Below are positions 16,223 through 25,136 of a DNA stretch of 64,000 nucleotides, piece by piece. The stretch lies in assembly GCF_024195295.1 (NCBI RefSeq), contig NZ_JAMFTH010000002.1:186001-250000 (forward strand), given 5' to 3'. Each line of letters begins with the position of its first letter. Positions within the stretch are counted from its first letter, which is position 1. The notes beneath the pieces are model-generated. The model made no database searches. It had not been told where the DNA came from and was given only the letters and a program-made list of their open reading frames with translations. The stretch comes from Gilvimarinus xylanilyticus (GTDB lineage Bacteria; Pseudomonadota; Gammaproteobacteria; Pseudomonadales; Cellvibrionaceae). The translations under genes were made by a program, and so were the position numbers.

Positions 16223-16627
16223 TTAGGACTCAGGCAAGGCGTCAAAAGCGGGAGCCGCTGCAATATCAGCCTCCCACCGAGCGCGACTGGCGTTAAAAAT
16301 ATTCGCAGTAGGCGGGATTACCACTTCCGTATCCAGACAACCGGCAGGGACCAACACATCGCCACTATCCTCCACTCCCGGCACCGCCGAACCACAGACA
16401 TTGCAAAAGCTCTTGCGGTGCGCCGTACTCGGTAGCGTAAAACTCGTTACGGTCTCTTTACCGCTCAGCCAGGTAAGAGCTCCAGCAGGTACAAATAAAT
16501 TAGCCGCAAAAGCAGAGCCTGTCCCCTTCTGGCAATAGCGGCAGTGGCAGATATAAAAACTGTCAAAATCACCTTTGACATCAAACGTAACCGCGCCGCA
16601 TAAACAGGAGCCACTATGCACAGTCAT
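16223..16627 (-). CDS. GFA-family (CENP-V/Gfa) zinc protein
   Basis: 134 aa. Zinc-binding Cys pattern of the GFA family: Cys8 and Cys10 (GSCLCGAVTF), Cys27, Cys29 and Cys32 (ICHCRYCQKGTGSAF), and Cys75 and Cys78 (FCNVCGS). The family is named for glutathione-dependent formaldehyde-activating enzyme, but most members have no shown activity. Its ATG overlaps the TGA of the upstream 100-aa membrane protein by 4 nt (ATGA), so the two are translationally coupled. Substrate unknown. Confidence 0.88.
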   Translation of the reverse strand: MTVHSGSCLCGAVTFDVKGDFDSFYICHCRYCQKGTGSAFAANLFVPAGALTWLSGKETVTSFTLPSTAHRKSFCNVCGSAVPGVEDSGDVLVPAGCLDTEVVIPPTANIFNASRARWEADIAAAPAFDALPES

Positions 16628-16926
16628 TGATTTCGCTTCTCTTTTAACTCAGCCAAATACCGCACCGCATCCGGATCAGAATGAATCGATTTATCCAGCA
16701 ACTCACAGGCCCGCCCCGCGCCCAACTTAGACGTAAAATAAGAAATCGCCTGCAACCCCACAAACACACCGATAATAGCCAAGGAACCGGGCAAAACACC
16801 CAGAACCTCTTTACCCAGCGCGGCAAAAATAAAACAAGAACCCATAACCGCCAAAAGCGCATAACCATTGGCCCGAATTTCCCGCTTTATTTCCAAGTAA
16901 TCTTTTACATCCTTTTTGCTGAACAT
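16624..16926 (-). CDS. Small two-helix membrane protein, function unknown
   Basis: 100 aa. Charged N-terminus (MFSKKDVKDYLEIKREIRANG), two hydrophobic segments at about residues 22-38 and 43-62 (ALLAVMGSCFIFAALG, LPGSLAIIGVFVGLQAISYF), then a soluble helical tail with LDKSIHSDPDAVRYLAELKEKR. I do not recognise the family. ATGA overlap with the GFA gene implies co-translation. Base composition is already lower in G+C than upstream core genes, leading into the AT-rich patch. Confidence 0.7.
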   Translation of the reverse strand: MFSKKDVKDYLEIKREIRANGYALLAVMGSCFIFAALGKEVLGVLPGSLAIIGVFVGLQAISYFTSKLGAGRACELLDKSIHSDPDAVRYLAELKEKRNQ

Positions 16927-16969
16927 ATTATTTATTCCTTATTGAAGCTATAAAAACCATCATCGGAAT

Positions 16970-17827
16970 TCACGAATCAAGACTTGAACCCGAAACTACT
17001 CGCTCCTCCCACAGAGCGGAATGATCATAATATCTTTCTAATGCCGGCACCCAACTCGAATCTGGCCTCGGGAAAGTCGATAGAGCTTTCATCAACTCAA
17101 TTCTAAATGCCGCAAAGGAGTTCTCACTTGTATAGCACACACGAAAACTATCATCTGAATCTTCGGCGCCACTATCATCAGGCTTTGTATATACATAACC
17201 GGCGTCAGCTATATAAACACCATGCAAATGCGCCGGGCATCCCTTTTTATTGAGACTATCAGAAACTCTTTGAGAGAATAAGCCGATGTCTTTAGCAGCA
17301 GCCCCCGAAGACTCAAAGGCAAAAACATATGACCGCAAACCAAGCCAGTGCAATTTTCTTATATCTACACGAACCGGACTTTCATCCATTGGGACCCAAA
17401 ATGACCGTTCATACATTTGTCGAAGTTTAAAATTCTTATCTATACATTCTTCTATAGAGCTTCCTGAAGGCTTAGACCCTACCGAGCTACAAATCGATGC
17501 TTTAACTTCTACGTATCCGTATACCGCCTCAAGAGGAAATACATCACACGTTCCCAGCCTAATCAAAGGTCCGCTTCTTAGCGCGTCGTAAATAATTATA
17601 TCCAACTGAGAAGACAACCTGACTCCACTTTCAGTTAAATAAGCTATGAAGCCTGTTGATACCCCATACTCTCCCGGCAACAGATCCTTAAGAAGAGCAA
17701 TCACATACTGCTCTAAACTTCGACCTTTTTCAGCTGCATGGGAAATTGAGTGCCGAACCGACTTTAGCTTTGCAGCCATCAATTCTTCTTCGATCTTTGC
17801 TAGTTCTGCTAAATTCGTCGAGCTCAT
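16970..17827 (-). CDS. DUF6602-type protein, PD-(D/E)XK nuclease-like
   Basis: 285 aa, no signal peptide. The N-terminal 110 residues carry a PD-(D/E)XK-like arrangement: Glu39 in EKGRSLEQYVIALLKDLLP, Asp76 in SSQLDIIIYD, and Glu107-x-Lys109 in AVYGYVEVKASI. This pattern is typical of DUF6602, found near defence and mobile genes. The C-terminal half (FVCYTSENSFAAF region, SWVPALERYYDHS) is not recognised. The gene and its surroundings are visibly AT-rich relative to flanks, suggesting transfer. No methylase, helicase or toxin partner adjoins it, so a lone defence role or a stranded remnant are both possible. Nuclease activity is inferred only. Confidence 0.6.
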   Translation of the reverse strand: MSSTNLAELAKIEEELMAAKLKSVRHSISHAAEKGRSLEQYVIALLKDLLPGEYGVSTGFIAYLTESGVRLSSQLDIIIYDALRSGPLIRLGTCDVFPLEAVYGYVEVKASICSSVGSKPSGSSIEECIDKNFKLRQMYERSFWVPMDESPVRVDIRKLHWLGLRSYVFAFESSGAAAKDIGLFSQRVSDSLNKKGCPAHLHGVYIADAGYVYTKPDDSGAEDSDDSFRVCYTSENSFAAFRIELMKALSTFPRPDSSWVPALERYYDHSALWEERVVSGSSLDS

Positions 17828-17955
17828 TTCAACCTCATTTCAATGGGTGAATCCGCCAACTCAAAAACATTGCAGATTTAACCTCAGAATGTAAGCGACG
17901 TGAAAACTGTTGTAACGAAATAGGTCTGCTCGTCATTTTTAAAATCTACGAAAAA

Positions 17956-18333
17956 TCAAAGTGAGCCAGAACAAGAAAATTTTATAAAATTTCCTGTTTC
18001 CGAACTAGGCATTGGTCTTGACCTACCCATCGAGTCAAGCCCCCTCGAAATAGCAACGAGCTCAGTGAAAGAATCTGCATCTGGCGCAAAGACATAGTAG
18101 CTTTCCTGAGCTCCAGAGATTTTGCTTCTAACCGTAGAGGAATATTTGGCAACCCCACTACGAGTGGTAACTATTTCATCATTCATGTAGGTTTTTGCCG
18201 AAACCTTCAAATCGTCATTTTCGGTTGAGTCAAACACATAGACAGAATCCAGCCCATTTGCACTCCCTTTACACTCTAATGAAGCATAAACTGAAGCAGG
18301 AAAAAACATTATAAAAATAATTAACACTTTCAT
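17956..18333 (-). CDS. Small secreted protein, function unknown
   Basis: 125 aa. Clear signal peptide MKVLIIFIMFFPASVYA, mature region beginning SLECKGSANG, two Cys (CKGS near the start and FSCSGSL at the end) that could form a disulfide joining both ends of a small beta-rich domain. Not recognised as a known family. It lies in the AT-rich patch with the DUF6602 gene, 128 nt upstream of it on the same strand, and may have arrived with it. Confidence 0.6.
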   Translation of the reverse strand: MKVLIIFIMFFPASVYASLECKGSANGLDSVYVFDSTENDDLKVSAKTYMNDEIVTTRSGVAKYSSTVRSKISGAQESYYVFAPDADSFTELVAISRGLDSMGRSRPMPSSETGNFIKFSCSGSL

Positions 18334-18959
18334 ATTCTCATCCCATTAAAATAAGTGAGCTAAACAATCAATTAAAAAGACAAAGTAAACCTCCTATGGC
18401 AATATAATTCCGCTAGACACCAGTTTAAGAGTCGATCATAAGCAACTAACAGCAAAGGAGAAAATCGCAATTCTGACTGCTCCGTGGCTGGGAATTTACG
18501 ACTTAGTCTTATTTACGCCCCAATGTAAGGGTTTTTGCCTTGCCCGGCAAGGTTAGTGGGCCATGCGTGTTATTGGTTCGATATTATGATGCGGTGACAA
18601 GTCACGCTTTTTAGCTGGATTCCGTGTCGTGGCACGGAATGACGAGATTCAAACAAGAACACCTAACCCGCAGAATGGCACACCCGGGGCCCCTGCGAAT
18701 GAGCCGAACGAAGGTCGATTTTTGTGGGTAAGCACGCATGGATGCGTGCGCAAGTATCGCCGCGCCAGGGACGGCGCGTCGATACGGCCCTCAAAAATCG
18801 ACCGTAGTGAGGGGACCCGTTAGGGCCATTCGCCGGGGTGTCCTCTTTTGAGTACTTTTCTGGACAAGCAGAAAAGTGCTTCGCCCGCCCGGCGACTGAG
18901 GGCACATAAAAAAGGCGAGCACAAAGCTCGCCTTTTCAAACCACACAAAAAACCAAAAC
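18334..18959. repeat. Structured intergenic repeat region without a convincing gene
   Basis: No supported gene in about 620 nt. It holds a run of inverted repeats: ATTCCGTG/CACGGAAT (18619-18640); GGTCGATTTTTG/CAAAAATCGACC (18713-18724, 18792-18803) enclosing GCACGCAT/ATGCGTGC (18732-18749) and GTATCG...CGCGCC/GGCGCG...CGATAC (18754-18785); then CGCCGGG/CCCGGCG (18831-18837, 18888-18894) enclosing ACTTTTCTG/CAGAAAAGT (18854-18877). The look is of a dispersed extragenic palindromic element. Confidence 0.6.
18908..18936 (-). terminator. Intrinsic terminator after pgk
   Basis: GGCGAGC and GCTCGCC arms with a 5-nt loop, followed on the minus strand by TTTTTT. It lies 24 nt past the pgk stop and has a T-run on the plus side too. 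Confidence 0.9.
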
Positions 18960-20135
18960 TTAGTCTTTCGCGCGCTCTTGCAAAATCGCCACCGCAGGCA
19001 ACTCTTTACCTTCCACAAACTCCAGGAAAGCACCGCCACCGGTAGAGACATAACTGATTTTATCAGCCAGATTCCACTTATCGATAGCCGCCAGAGTATC
19101 GCCACCGCCGGCCACCGAAAAGGCTTCGCTGTCGGCAATGGCGCGCGAGATAGTTTCGGTGCCTTGGGCGAAAGCATTGAACTCAAACACACCACAGGGG
19201 CCGTTCCACAAAACGGTTTTGGCGTTTTTAATAATCTCGGCCACGCGCGCGGCGGTTTCCGGACCATAGTCGATGATTTCTTCATCGGCCTGAATCTCGC
19301 TGGCCGCTTTTACTTCGGTCTTGCTGTCGTGGCTCCACTCATCAAAACCATCTTTGGTGGTGCGCACGTCAGTGGCAAACACCACATCAGTTGCTTCACG
19401 CAAACGCTTGGCTTCGGGAATCAGGTCTTCCTCGTACAGCGAGTTACCCACCTCGTTACCGGCCGAGGCAACAAAGGTGTTGGAAATACCGCCGCCCACA
19501 ACCAGAGTGTCGGCAATTTTAGACAGCGCATCCAGCACGCTTAGTTTGCTGGAAACTTTAGAGCCACCCACAATCGCTACCAGTGGGCGAGCCGGGTTAT
19601 CCAGTGCTTTACCCAGGGCGTCCAGCTCGCTGGCCAGCAAGGGGCCGGCGCAGGCCACCGGGGCAAACTTCGCCACTCCGTGGGTCGAGGCCTGGGCGCG
19701 GTGCGCAGTGCCGAAGGCGTCCATGACAAACACATCGCACAGTTCGGCCATTTTTTTCGCCAGGGTTTCATCGTTGGCTTTTTCGCCTTCGTTGAAACGC
19801 ACATTTTCCAGCAGGACCACATCGGCATCGCCCATATCGAAGCCGTTTACCCAGTCTTTGATCAGCGGCACATCGCGGCCCAGCTTTTTGCCCAGCTCGG
19901 CGGCGACCGGCGCCAGCGAGGCGGACTCGTCAAAGCTGCCTTCCTCGGGGCGGCCCAGGTGAGACATCAGCATCACCTTGGCGCCAGCGTCCAGGGCTTT
20001 TTTAATGGTGGGCAGCGAGGCGTCGATGCGCACGCTGCTAGTGATTTTGCCGTCGTCCAGGGGCACGTTTAGGTCCTGACGGATCAATACGCGCTTGCCC
20101 GACAGATCTTGATCGCTCATCAGTTTTACGTTCAT
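18960..20135 (-). CDS. pgk: Phosphoglycerate kinase
   Basis: 391 aa, full length for a bacterial PGK. Glycolysis and gluconeogenesis: 1,3-bisphosphoglycerate plus ADP to 3-phosphoglycerate plus ATP, cytosolic. Signature segments are [54 protein letters not shown], and the ATP loop [23 protein letters not shown] has Cys where many relatives have Met. It follows tkt on the same strand, with a hairpin terminator in between. In many gammaproteobacteria epd/gap lies between tkt and pgk; here it is absent. Confidence 0.98.
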   Translation of the reverse strand: MNVKLMSDQDLSGKRVLIRQDLNVPLDDGKITSSVRIDASLPTIKKALDAGAKVMLMSHLGRPEEGSFDESASLAPVAAELGKKLGRDVPLIKDWVNGFDMGDADVVLLENVRFNEGEKANDETLAKKMAELCDVFVMDAFGTAHRAQASTHGVAKFAPVACAGPLLASELDALGKALDNPARPLVAIVGGSKVSSKLSVLDALSKIADTLVVGGGISNTFVASAGNEVGNSLYEEDLIPEAKRLREATDVVFATDVRTTKDGFDEWSHDSKTEVKAASEIQADEEIIDYGPETAARVAEIIKNAKTVLWNGPCGVFEFNAFAQGTETISRAIADSEAFSVAGGGDTLAAIDKWNLADKISYVSTGGGAFLEFVEGKELPAVAILQERAKD

Positions 20136-20202
20136 GTGTGTGGCTCCATGTGCGCTATGCGCTATCTGTATAAAACGTGATTAAAAAATAAGGCAGGAAA
20201 AC

Positions 20203-20228
20203 AAAGCGCCGCCGGACGGCGGCGCTTT
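20203..20228 (-). terminator. Hairpin terminator after tkt
   Basis: Arms AAAGCGCCGCC (20203-20213) and GGCGGCGCTTT (20218-20228) pair perfectly; the minus strand continues TTTGTTTT. It lies 14 nt past the tkt stop and may leave pgk partly independent. Confidence 0.8.
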
Positions 20229-20241
20229 GGCAGCTGGTGGT

Positions 20242-22242
20242 TTAGTCCAACAGCTCTTGGGCAGTCGCCGCAATGTTATCGGCGGTAAAGCCGAAGTAGT
20301 TCATCAGGTCGGGGCCTTTGGCCGACTCACCGAAGGTGGTCATGCCCACAACGCGACCGTCGATACCGACATACTTGTACCAGTAATCGGCGTGCGCCGC
20401 TTCTACCGCTACCCGGTTGGTTACTGACAGAGGCAGAACAGACTCTTTGTATTCGGCGTCTTGCTGGTCGAATACGCTGGTGCTGGGCATGGAAACCACA
20501 CGCACTTTTTTGCCTGCCGCGGTCAGCTTGTCCGCCGCTTCAACGGTAACCGGTACTTCAGAGCCGGTGGCAATCAGAATCACTTCTGGCTCGCCGTCGC
20601 AGTCTTTCAGTACATAACCACCTTTGGCGATGTTGGCAACCTGATCGTCAGCGCGCTCAACACTGTCGATGCCCTGACGGCTGAATACCAGCGCGGCGGG
20701 GCCGTCTTTGCGCTCGATGGCCGCTTTCCAGGCCACGGCGGTTTCGGTGTTGTCACAGGGGCGCCAGGTGTCCATGTTGGGCGTCAGGCGCAAGGTGCCC
20801 AATACCTCAATGGCCTGGTGAGTGGGGCCGTCTTCACCCTGACCAATAGAGTCGTGGGTGTAAACAAACACGTTGCGCAACTTCATCAGCGCCGACATAC
20901 GCACGGCGTTGGCGGCGTACTGTTGGAACATCAGGAAGGTGGCGCCGTAGTTAATGAAACCACCGTGGGCACTCAGACCGTTCATGATCGCGCTCATGCC
21001 GAATTCGCGCACACCATAGTAAATGTAGTTGCCTTCGGCGTTTTGTGCAGTAACCGGACGCGAGCCTTCCCACATGGTCAGGTTAGAGCCGGCCAGGTCG
21101 GCAGAACCACCCACCATTTCGGGCAGCAGCTTGTTGTAAGCGGCGATGGTTTTTTGCGAGGCTTTACGCGAGGCTTCTTTAACCGGGTTTTTGTGACACT
21201 CTTGAATAAACTCTTGTGCCTTGGCTTCAAACTCGGCGGGCAGTTCGCCCTTGATCACGCGGCGCTCGTATTCGGCGGCGTCTTCGGGGTAAGCGGCTTT
21301 GTAGGCTTCGAACTTTTCGTTCCAGCTTTTCTCGGCGGCGGCGCCGTCTTCTTTGGCATCCCAACCACTGTAAACATCGGCGGGGATTTCAAAGGGGGCA
21401 GCGTCCCACTTCAGGAACTCACGCGCCGCGGCGATTTCGTCGTCACCCAGAGGGGCACCGTGACAATCGTGTGAGCCAGACTTGTTGGGCGAGCCAAAAC
21501 CGATGGTGGTTTTACAGCAGATCAGGGTCGGCTTCTGGTCTTCGGCTTGAGCCGCTTCAATCGCGCGCTTAACCGCGTCTGGGTCGTGACCGTCGACGTT
21601 GGCAATGACATGCCAGCCGTAAGCTTCAAAACGCTTGGGGGTATCGTCGGTAAACCAGCCTTCAACGTGGCCGTCAATGGAGATGCCGTTGTCGTCCCAG
21701 AAAGCAACCAGTTTGCCCAAGCCCAAAGTGCCGGCCAGCGAGCAAGACTCGTGCGATACACCTTCCATCAGGCAGCCATCGCCCAGGAAGCAGTAGGTGT
21801 AGTGATCGACAATTTTGTGGCCGTCGCGGTTGAACTGCGCGGCCAGCATTTTCTCGCCCAGGGCCATGCCCACAGCGGTGCTGATGCCTTGGCCCAGAGG
21901 ACCGGTGGTAATTTCAACGCCCGGGGTGTAACCCAGCTCGGGGTGACCCGGAGTTTTGGAGTGCAGCTGACGGAAGTTTTTCAGCTCTTCCATGGGCAGG
22001 TCGTAGCCGGTCAGATGCAGCAGCGAGTAAATCAGCATTGAGCCGTGGCCGTTGGACAGCACAAAGCGGTCGCGGTCGGTCCACAGAGGGTTCTGCGGGT
22101 TGTGCTTTATAAAGTCGTTCCACAGGACTTCGGCGATATCGGCCATGCCCATGGGGGCACCGGGGTGGCCGCTACCGGCCTTTTGTACGGCATCCATGGA
22201 CAGTACACGGATGGCATTAGCGAGTTCTATACGAGACGGCAT
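20242..22242 (-). CDS. tkt: Transketolase
   Basis: 666 aa from the ATG at 22242. A TTG 9 nt earlier is in frame but leaves only 2 nt after the GGAG site, and the ATG product ([20 protein letters not shown]) aligns with E. coli TktA from its first residues. Thiamine-diphosphate enzyme of the pentose phosphate pathway, moving two-carbon units between sugar phosphates. Visible motifs: [35 protein letters not shown], the [12 protein letters not shown] thiamine motif, and [15 protein letters not shown]. It links to xylose use through xylulose-5-phosphate, relevant to xylA elsewhere in the window. Ends before a terminator, then pgk. Confidence 0.98.
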   Translation of the reverse strand: MPSRIELANAIRVLSMDAVQKAGSGHPGAPMGMADIAEVLWNDFIKHNPQNPLWTDRDRFVLSNGHGSMLIYSLLHLTGYDLPMEELKNFRQLHSKTPGHPELGYTPGVEITTGPLGQGISTAVGMALGEKMLAAQFNRDGHKIVDHYTYCFLGDGCLMEGVSHESCSLAGTLGLGKLVAFWDDNGISIDGHVEGWFTDDTPKRFEAYGWHVIANVDGHDPDAVKRAIEAAQAEDQKPTLICCKTTIGFGSPNKSGSHDCHGAPLGDDEIAAAREFLKWDAAPFEIPADVYSGWDAKEDGAAAEKSWNEKFEAYKAAYPEDAAEYERRVIKGELPAEFEAKAQEFIQECHKNPVKEASRKASQKTIAAYNKLLPEMVGGSADLAGSNLTMWEGSRPVTAQNAEGNYIYYGVREFGMSAIMNGLSAHGGFINYGATFLMFQQYAANAVRMSALMKLRNVFVYTHDSIGQGEDGPTHQAIEVLGTLRLTPNMDTWRPCDNTETAVAWKAAIERKDGPAALVFSRQGIDSVERADDQVANIAKGGYVLKDCDGEPEVILIATGSEVPVTVEAADKLTAAGKKVRVVSMPSTSVFDQQDAEYKESVLPLSVTNRVAVEAAHADYWYKYVGIDGRVVGMTTFGESAKGPDLMNYFGFTADNIAATAQELLD

Positions 22243-22436
22243 AGGGGTCAAGGCTCCTTAAATGTCGTAGCTGTAGTTGGGTTCAGGTTGACCTCTAGCG
22301 GGTCTAAAATCAGTGATTACGCAACCTTGTCTTGTGCGCGGGTACAGGGCTCCCCACCCATTACTCCGCTTTTTTAGGGGGCGCTATTGTCCCGCACATG
22401 GGGCCATCAGTAAAGGCGAATCATTTTTAACTCCCA

Positions 22437-22464
22437 ATCTATATCAAAATATTTTGATATAGAT
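22437..22464. promoter_or_regulatory. 28-bp perfect palindrome, probable SahR operator
   Basis: Core ATATCAAAATATTTTGATAT extends to 28 bp without a mismatch. It lies 25 nt before the ArsR-methyltransferase regulator gene and overlaps the -35 of its predicted promoter. SahR-type repressors of the SAM cycle bind AT-rich palindromes of this kind, so autoregulation plus control of metK, ahcY and metF is likely. Confidence 0.8.
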
Positions 22465-22482
22465 ACTAAATTCGTCTATTAT
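22454..22482 (+). promoter_or_regulatory. Sigma-70 promoter of the SAM-cycle operon
   Basis: TTGATA (22454-22459), a 17-nt spacer and TATTAT (22477-22482). The start point expected 7 nt downstream coincides with the ATG at 22489, and no ribosome site is visible, so the message may be leaderless. Confidence 0.65.
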
Positions 22483-22488
22483 GCCCCC

Positions 22489-23490
22489 ATGAATCAAGCC
22501 GCACTTACCACCCCAATTACGCCTCAGGCCGACGCCTCTGAGGCCCTGGCCGGACTGCTAAAAGCCGCCGGTGACCCTTTGCGCCTGCAGATTCTGCAGG
22601 TCTTGGCGCAGAACTCTTATGGGGTATCCGAGCTGGCGCGCATCTTTGATGTACGCCAGTCGGGCATGAGCCACCACTTAAAGCTTTTAACTGCGGCGGG
22701 GCTGACCACCACCCGGCGCGAAGGCAACTCCATTTACTACCGCCGCGCCATTGTGGTGCCCGGCCAACCCCTGGCCGAGTTGCAGCGCGCACTGTTTAGC
22801 AGTGTGGATCAAAACCACCTGAACAATGCGGTGGCCGAGCAGTGCCAAGCTATTGCCGCCGAGCGGGCTGAAGCGTCGCAGCAGTTCTTTGCCGCTAACG
22901 CCCACAAGTTTCGCGCCCAGCAAGACTTGATTGCCAGTTACCCAGTATACGGCGAACAGGTGACGCAACTATTAAGCAACACTCCGGTTAAGAACACCTA
23001 CCTGGCACTTGAGGTAGGCCCGGGCCAGGGCGAGTTTTTACCGATATTGGGCCGGCGTTTTGCCCATGTGATTGCCCTGGATAACGCCGAGCCCATGCTG
23101 GAACATTCGCGCGCCGCCGCCCAATCAGCCGGAGTGAGTAATGTCGAGTTTATTCACGGCGACACTACCGAACTGTCCGCCCATAAGGTACTGGCCGATT
23201 GCGTGGTGATGAACATGGTGCTGCACCACACGCCCTCGCCTGCGGATATCTTCAAAGATTTAAGTAACGCCCTAACCCCCGGTGGCGCCCTGGTGGTGAC
23301 CGAGCTGTGCCGCCACGAACAGGACTGGGCGCGGGAGAACTGCGGCGATTTATGGCAGGGCTTTGACCCCGCCGACCTGACCCAGTGGGCCCAGGACGCG
23401 GGCCTGGAAGACGGCCAGAGCATGTTTATCGCGCTGCGCAACGGTTTTCAGGTGCAGCTGCGACAGTTTTTTAAACCTTACCACCGATAA
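22489..23490 (+). CDS. sahR: ArsR-type regulator fused to a SAM-dependent methyltransferase domain (SahR-like)
   Basis: 333 aa. Residues 15-95 are an ArsR winged helix (LAGLLKAAGDPLRLQILQVL, SYGVSELARIFDVRQSGMSHHLKLL, AGLTTTRREGNSIYYRR). From about residue 130 a Rossmann methyltransferase domain follows: ALEVGPGQGEFLPIL is the SAM motif I, then VIALDNAEPML and DCVVMNMVLHHTPSP. In proteobacteria such proteins repress methionine/SAM-cycle genes and respond to S-adenosylhomocysteine; the methyltransferase-like domain probably senses SAM/SAH. It heads the operon with metK, ahcY and metF, preceded by a 28-bp palindrome. No ribosome site precedes the ATG, consistent with a leaderless mRNA. The Cys metal sites of ArsR sensors are not apparent. 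Confidence 0.88.
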   Translation: MNQAALTTPITPQADASEALAGLLKAAGDPLRLQILQVLAQNSYGVSELARIFDVRQSGMSHHLKLLTAAGLTTTRREGNSIYYRRAIVVPGQPLAELQRALFSSVDQNHLNNAVAEQCQAIAAERAEASQQFFAANAHKFRAQQDLIASYPVYGEQVTQLLSNTPVKNTYLALEVGPGQGEFLPILGRRFAHVIALDNAEPMLEHSRAAAQSAGVSNVEFIHGDTTELSAHKVLADCVVMNMVLHHTPSPADIFKDLSNALTPGGALVVTELCRHEQDWARENCGDLWQGFDPADLTQWAQDAGLEDGQSMFIALRNGFQVQLRQFFKPYHR

Positions 23491-23508
23491 TTTCAGGAGC
23501 CACATTTT

Positions 23509-24663
23509 ATGGCCGAATATTCTGTCTTTACCTCCGAGTCGGTCTCGGAAGGCCACCCCGACAAACTGGCCGATCAGATTTCCGACGCCGTACTGGACGC
23601 CATTCTCAAGGACGACGCCGATGCGCGGGTCGCGGTGGAAACTTTGGTGAAAACCGGCATGGCCGTGGTCGCCGGTGAAGTGCGCACCTCAACCTACGTG
23701 GATTTAGAAGACCTGATCCGCCAAGTCATTCTGGACATTGGCTACAACAGCTCAGACGTGGGCTTTGACGGTGCCTCGTGCGCGGTGCTGAACGCCATTG
23801 GCAAACAGTCGGCCGATATCGCCGTGGGCGTGGACGAAGCCGAAGCCAAAGATCAGGGCGCCGGTGACCAGGGGTTGATGTTTGGCTACGCCTCGGACGA
23901 GACCGACGTGCTGATGCCCGCACCTATTTATTTCTCGCATCGCTTAGTCGAAAAACAGGCTGAGCTGCGCAAAAACGGCAAACTCGACTGGCTGCGCCCA
24001 GACGCCAAAAGCCAGGTGACCCTGCGCTACGAAAACGGCAAGCCCGTGGCGGTAGACGCCGTAGTGCTTTCCACTCAGCACGACCCCAGCATTAAACTGG
24101 CGGATTTGCAGGAAGCGGTGCGCGAGGAAATCATTAAGCCCGTGCTGCCCGCCGAATGGCTGCACGACGATACTCTGTACCACATTAACCCCACCGGCCA
24201 GTTTATTATCGGCGGCCCCGTGGGCGACTGCGGCTTGACCGGGCGCAAGATTATCGTCGACACCTACGGCGGTATGGCCCGTCACGGCGGCGGCGCCTTC
24301 TCGGGCAAAGACCCCTCCAAGGTCGACCGCTCCGCCGCCTACGCCGGACGCTATGTGGCGAAAAACATCGTCGCCGCCGGGCTTGCCAGCCGCTGTGAAA
24401 TTCAGGTGTCCTACGCCATCGGCGTCGCCGAACCCACCTCAATTTCGGTCAACACCTTCGGCACCGGCAAACTGCCCGACGCCGAAATCGGCAAACTGGT
24501 GCGCGAACACTTCGACCTGCGCCCCAAAGGCCTGATCGCCATGCTCGACCTAAAACGCCCCATCTACCGCGCCACCGCCGCCTACGGACACTTTGGACGG
24601 GAGCTGCCGGAGTTTACCTGGGAGAAGACGGATAAGGTTGAGGCGTTGAAGAAGTATTTGTAA
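23509..24663 (+). CDS. metK: S-adenosylmethionine synthetase
   Basis: 384 aa, full length. Makes SAM from methionine and ATP in the cytosol. Motifs: [24 protein letters not shown] at the N-terminus, [12 protein letters not shown] (family signature), and [19 protein letters not shown] (second signature). AGGAGCC lies before the ATG, 18 nt after the regulator gene. Next gene is a four-helix-bundle insertion, then ahcY. Control by the SahR-type regulator is expected. Confidence 0.98.
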   Translation: MAEYSVFTSESVSEGHPDKLADQISDAVLDAILKDDADARVAVETLVKTGMAVVAGEVRTSTYVDLEDLIRQVILDIGYNSSDVGFDGASCAVLNAIGKQSADIAVGVDEAEAKDQGAGDQGLMFGYASDETDVLMPAPIYFSHRLVEKQAELRKNGKLDWLRPDAKSQVTLRYENGKPVAVDAVVLSTQHDPSIKLADLQEAVREEIIKPVLPAEWLHDDTLYHINPTGQFIIGGPVGDCGLTGRKIIVDTYGGMARHGGGAFSGKDPSKVDRSAAYAGRYVAKNIVAAGLASRCEIQVSYAIGVAEPTSISVNTFGTGKLPDAEIGKLVREHFDLRPKGLIAMLDLKRPIYRATAAYGHFGRELPEFTWEKTDKVEALKKYL

Positions 24664-24670
24664 GGGTAAG

Positions 24671-24700
24671 GTCGGATGTCTGAGGTCGGACGTCTGACGC
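24671..24700. repeat. Left inverted repeat of the four-helix-bundle cassette
   Basis: Starts GTCGGATGTCTGAGG and ends GTCGGACGTCTGACGC, itself two direct GTCGGAYGTCTGA units. It matches the reverse complement of 25091-25116 at 24 of 26 positions, so the two flank the four-helix-bundle gene as terminal inverted repeats. Confidence 0.75.
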
Positions 24701-24728
24701 GGAAAGAAATTACTCACAGGGAGGTGAC

Positions 24729-25085
24729 ATGGAACGAAAGTATCAACAGCTTAAAGTTTGGCAGGAGTCTATGCTGCTGGCTGAGATGGTTTACAAAGCG
24801 CTTCTTAATTTACCAGCCTCCGAGCGCTTTGGGCTAGCCGACCAATTACGGCGAGCCAGTGTCAGCATACCATCCAACATTGCCGAAGGCGCCGGGCGAG
24901 GCAGCGATCGAGAGTTTGTTCGATTCTTACAAATCGCCAAAGGTTCGCTGCAAGAGCTGGAAACCCAGTTACTTCTTTGCGCAAGGCTAAAGCTGCTACC
25001 AAGCACGACTAGCTTACTGGATGTAACAAATCGCGTTTTTGCCCTGCTAACCGCATTTATTAACAGGCTTAAACAAAATCTTTAA
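24729..25085 (+). CDS. Four-helix-bundle protein (23S rRNA intervening-sequence protein family)
   Basis: 118 aa, all-helical. The segments YQQLKVWQESMLLAEMVYKAL, LADQLRRASVSIPSNIAEGAGR, and FVRFLQIAKGSLQELETQLLL are the signature of the IVS-encoded four-helix-bundle family (TIGR02436). A strong GGGAGGTGAC ribosome site precedes the ATG. It interrupts the metK-ahcY pair and is flanked by near-perfect 26-bp inverted repeats, which makes the block look like a small movable cassette without a transposase. Family members are often found in 23S rRNA insertions, next to restriction systems or, as Avd, in diversity-generating retroelements; no reverse transcriptase is present. Biochemical function is unknown; nucleic-acid binding is likely. 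Confidence 0.85.
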   Translation: MERKYQQLKVWQESMLLAEMVYKALLNLPASERFGLADQLRRASVSIPSNIAEGAGRGSDREFVRFLQIAKGSLQELETQLLLCARLKLLPSTTSLLDVTNRVFALLTAFINRLKQNL

Positions 25086-25090
25086 TGCTT

Positions 25091-25116
25091 CAGACGTCCG
25101 ACATCAGACATCTGAC
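25091..25116. repeat. Right inverted repeat of the four-helix-bundle cassette
   Basis: CAGACGTCCGACATCAGACATCTGAC begins 5 nt past the stop codon. Its reverse complement matches 24671-24696 with two mismatches. Confidence 0.75.
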
Positions 25117-25136
25117 ACCGTCAACCGGAGAAAGCA

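Noticed and set aside
18663-18905. An 80-residue frame on the minus strand in the structured repeat
   Set aside because: It lies wholly within palindromic repeats, has no ribosome site or protein-like composition, and is the kind of frame produced by structured GC-rich DNA.
24729-25085. Avd protein of a diversity-generating retroelement
   Set aside because: Same fold family, but no reverse transcriptase or variable/template repeats in the window.
24664-25136. SAH riboswitch upstream of ahcY
   Set aside because: The stretch is filled by the repeat-flanked four-helix-bundle gene; I see no SAH-aptamer-like consensus. Control by the SahR-type regulator explains the operon.
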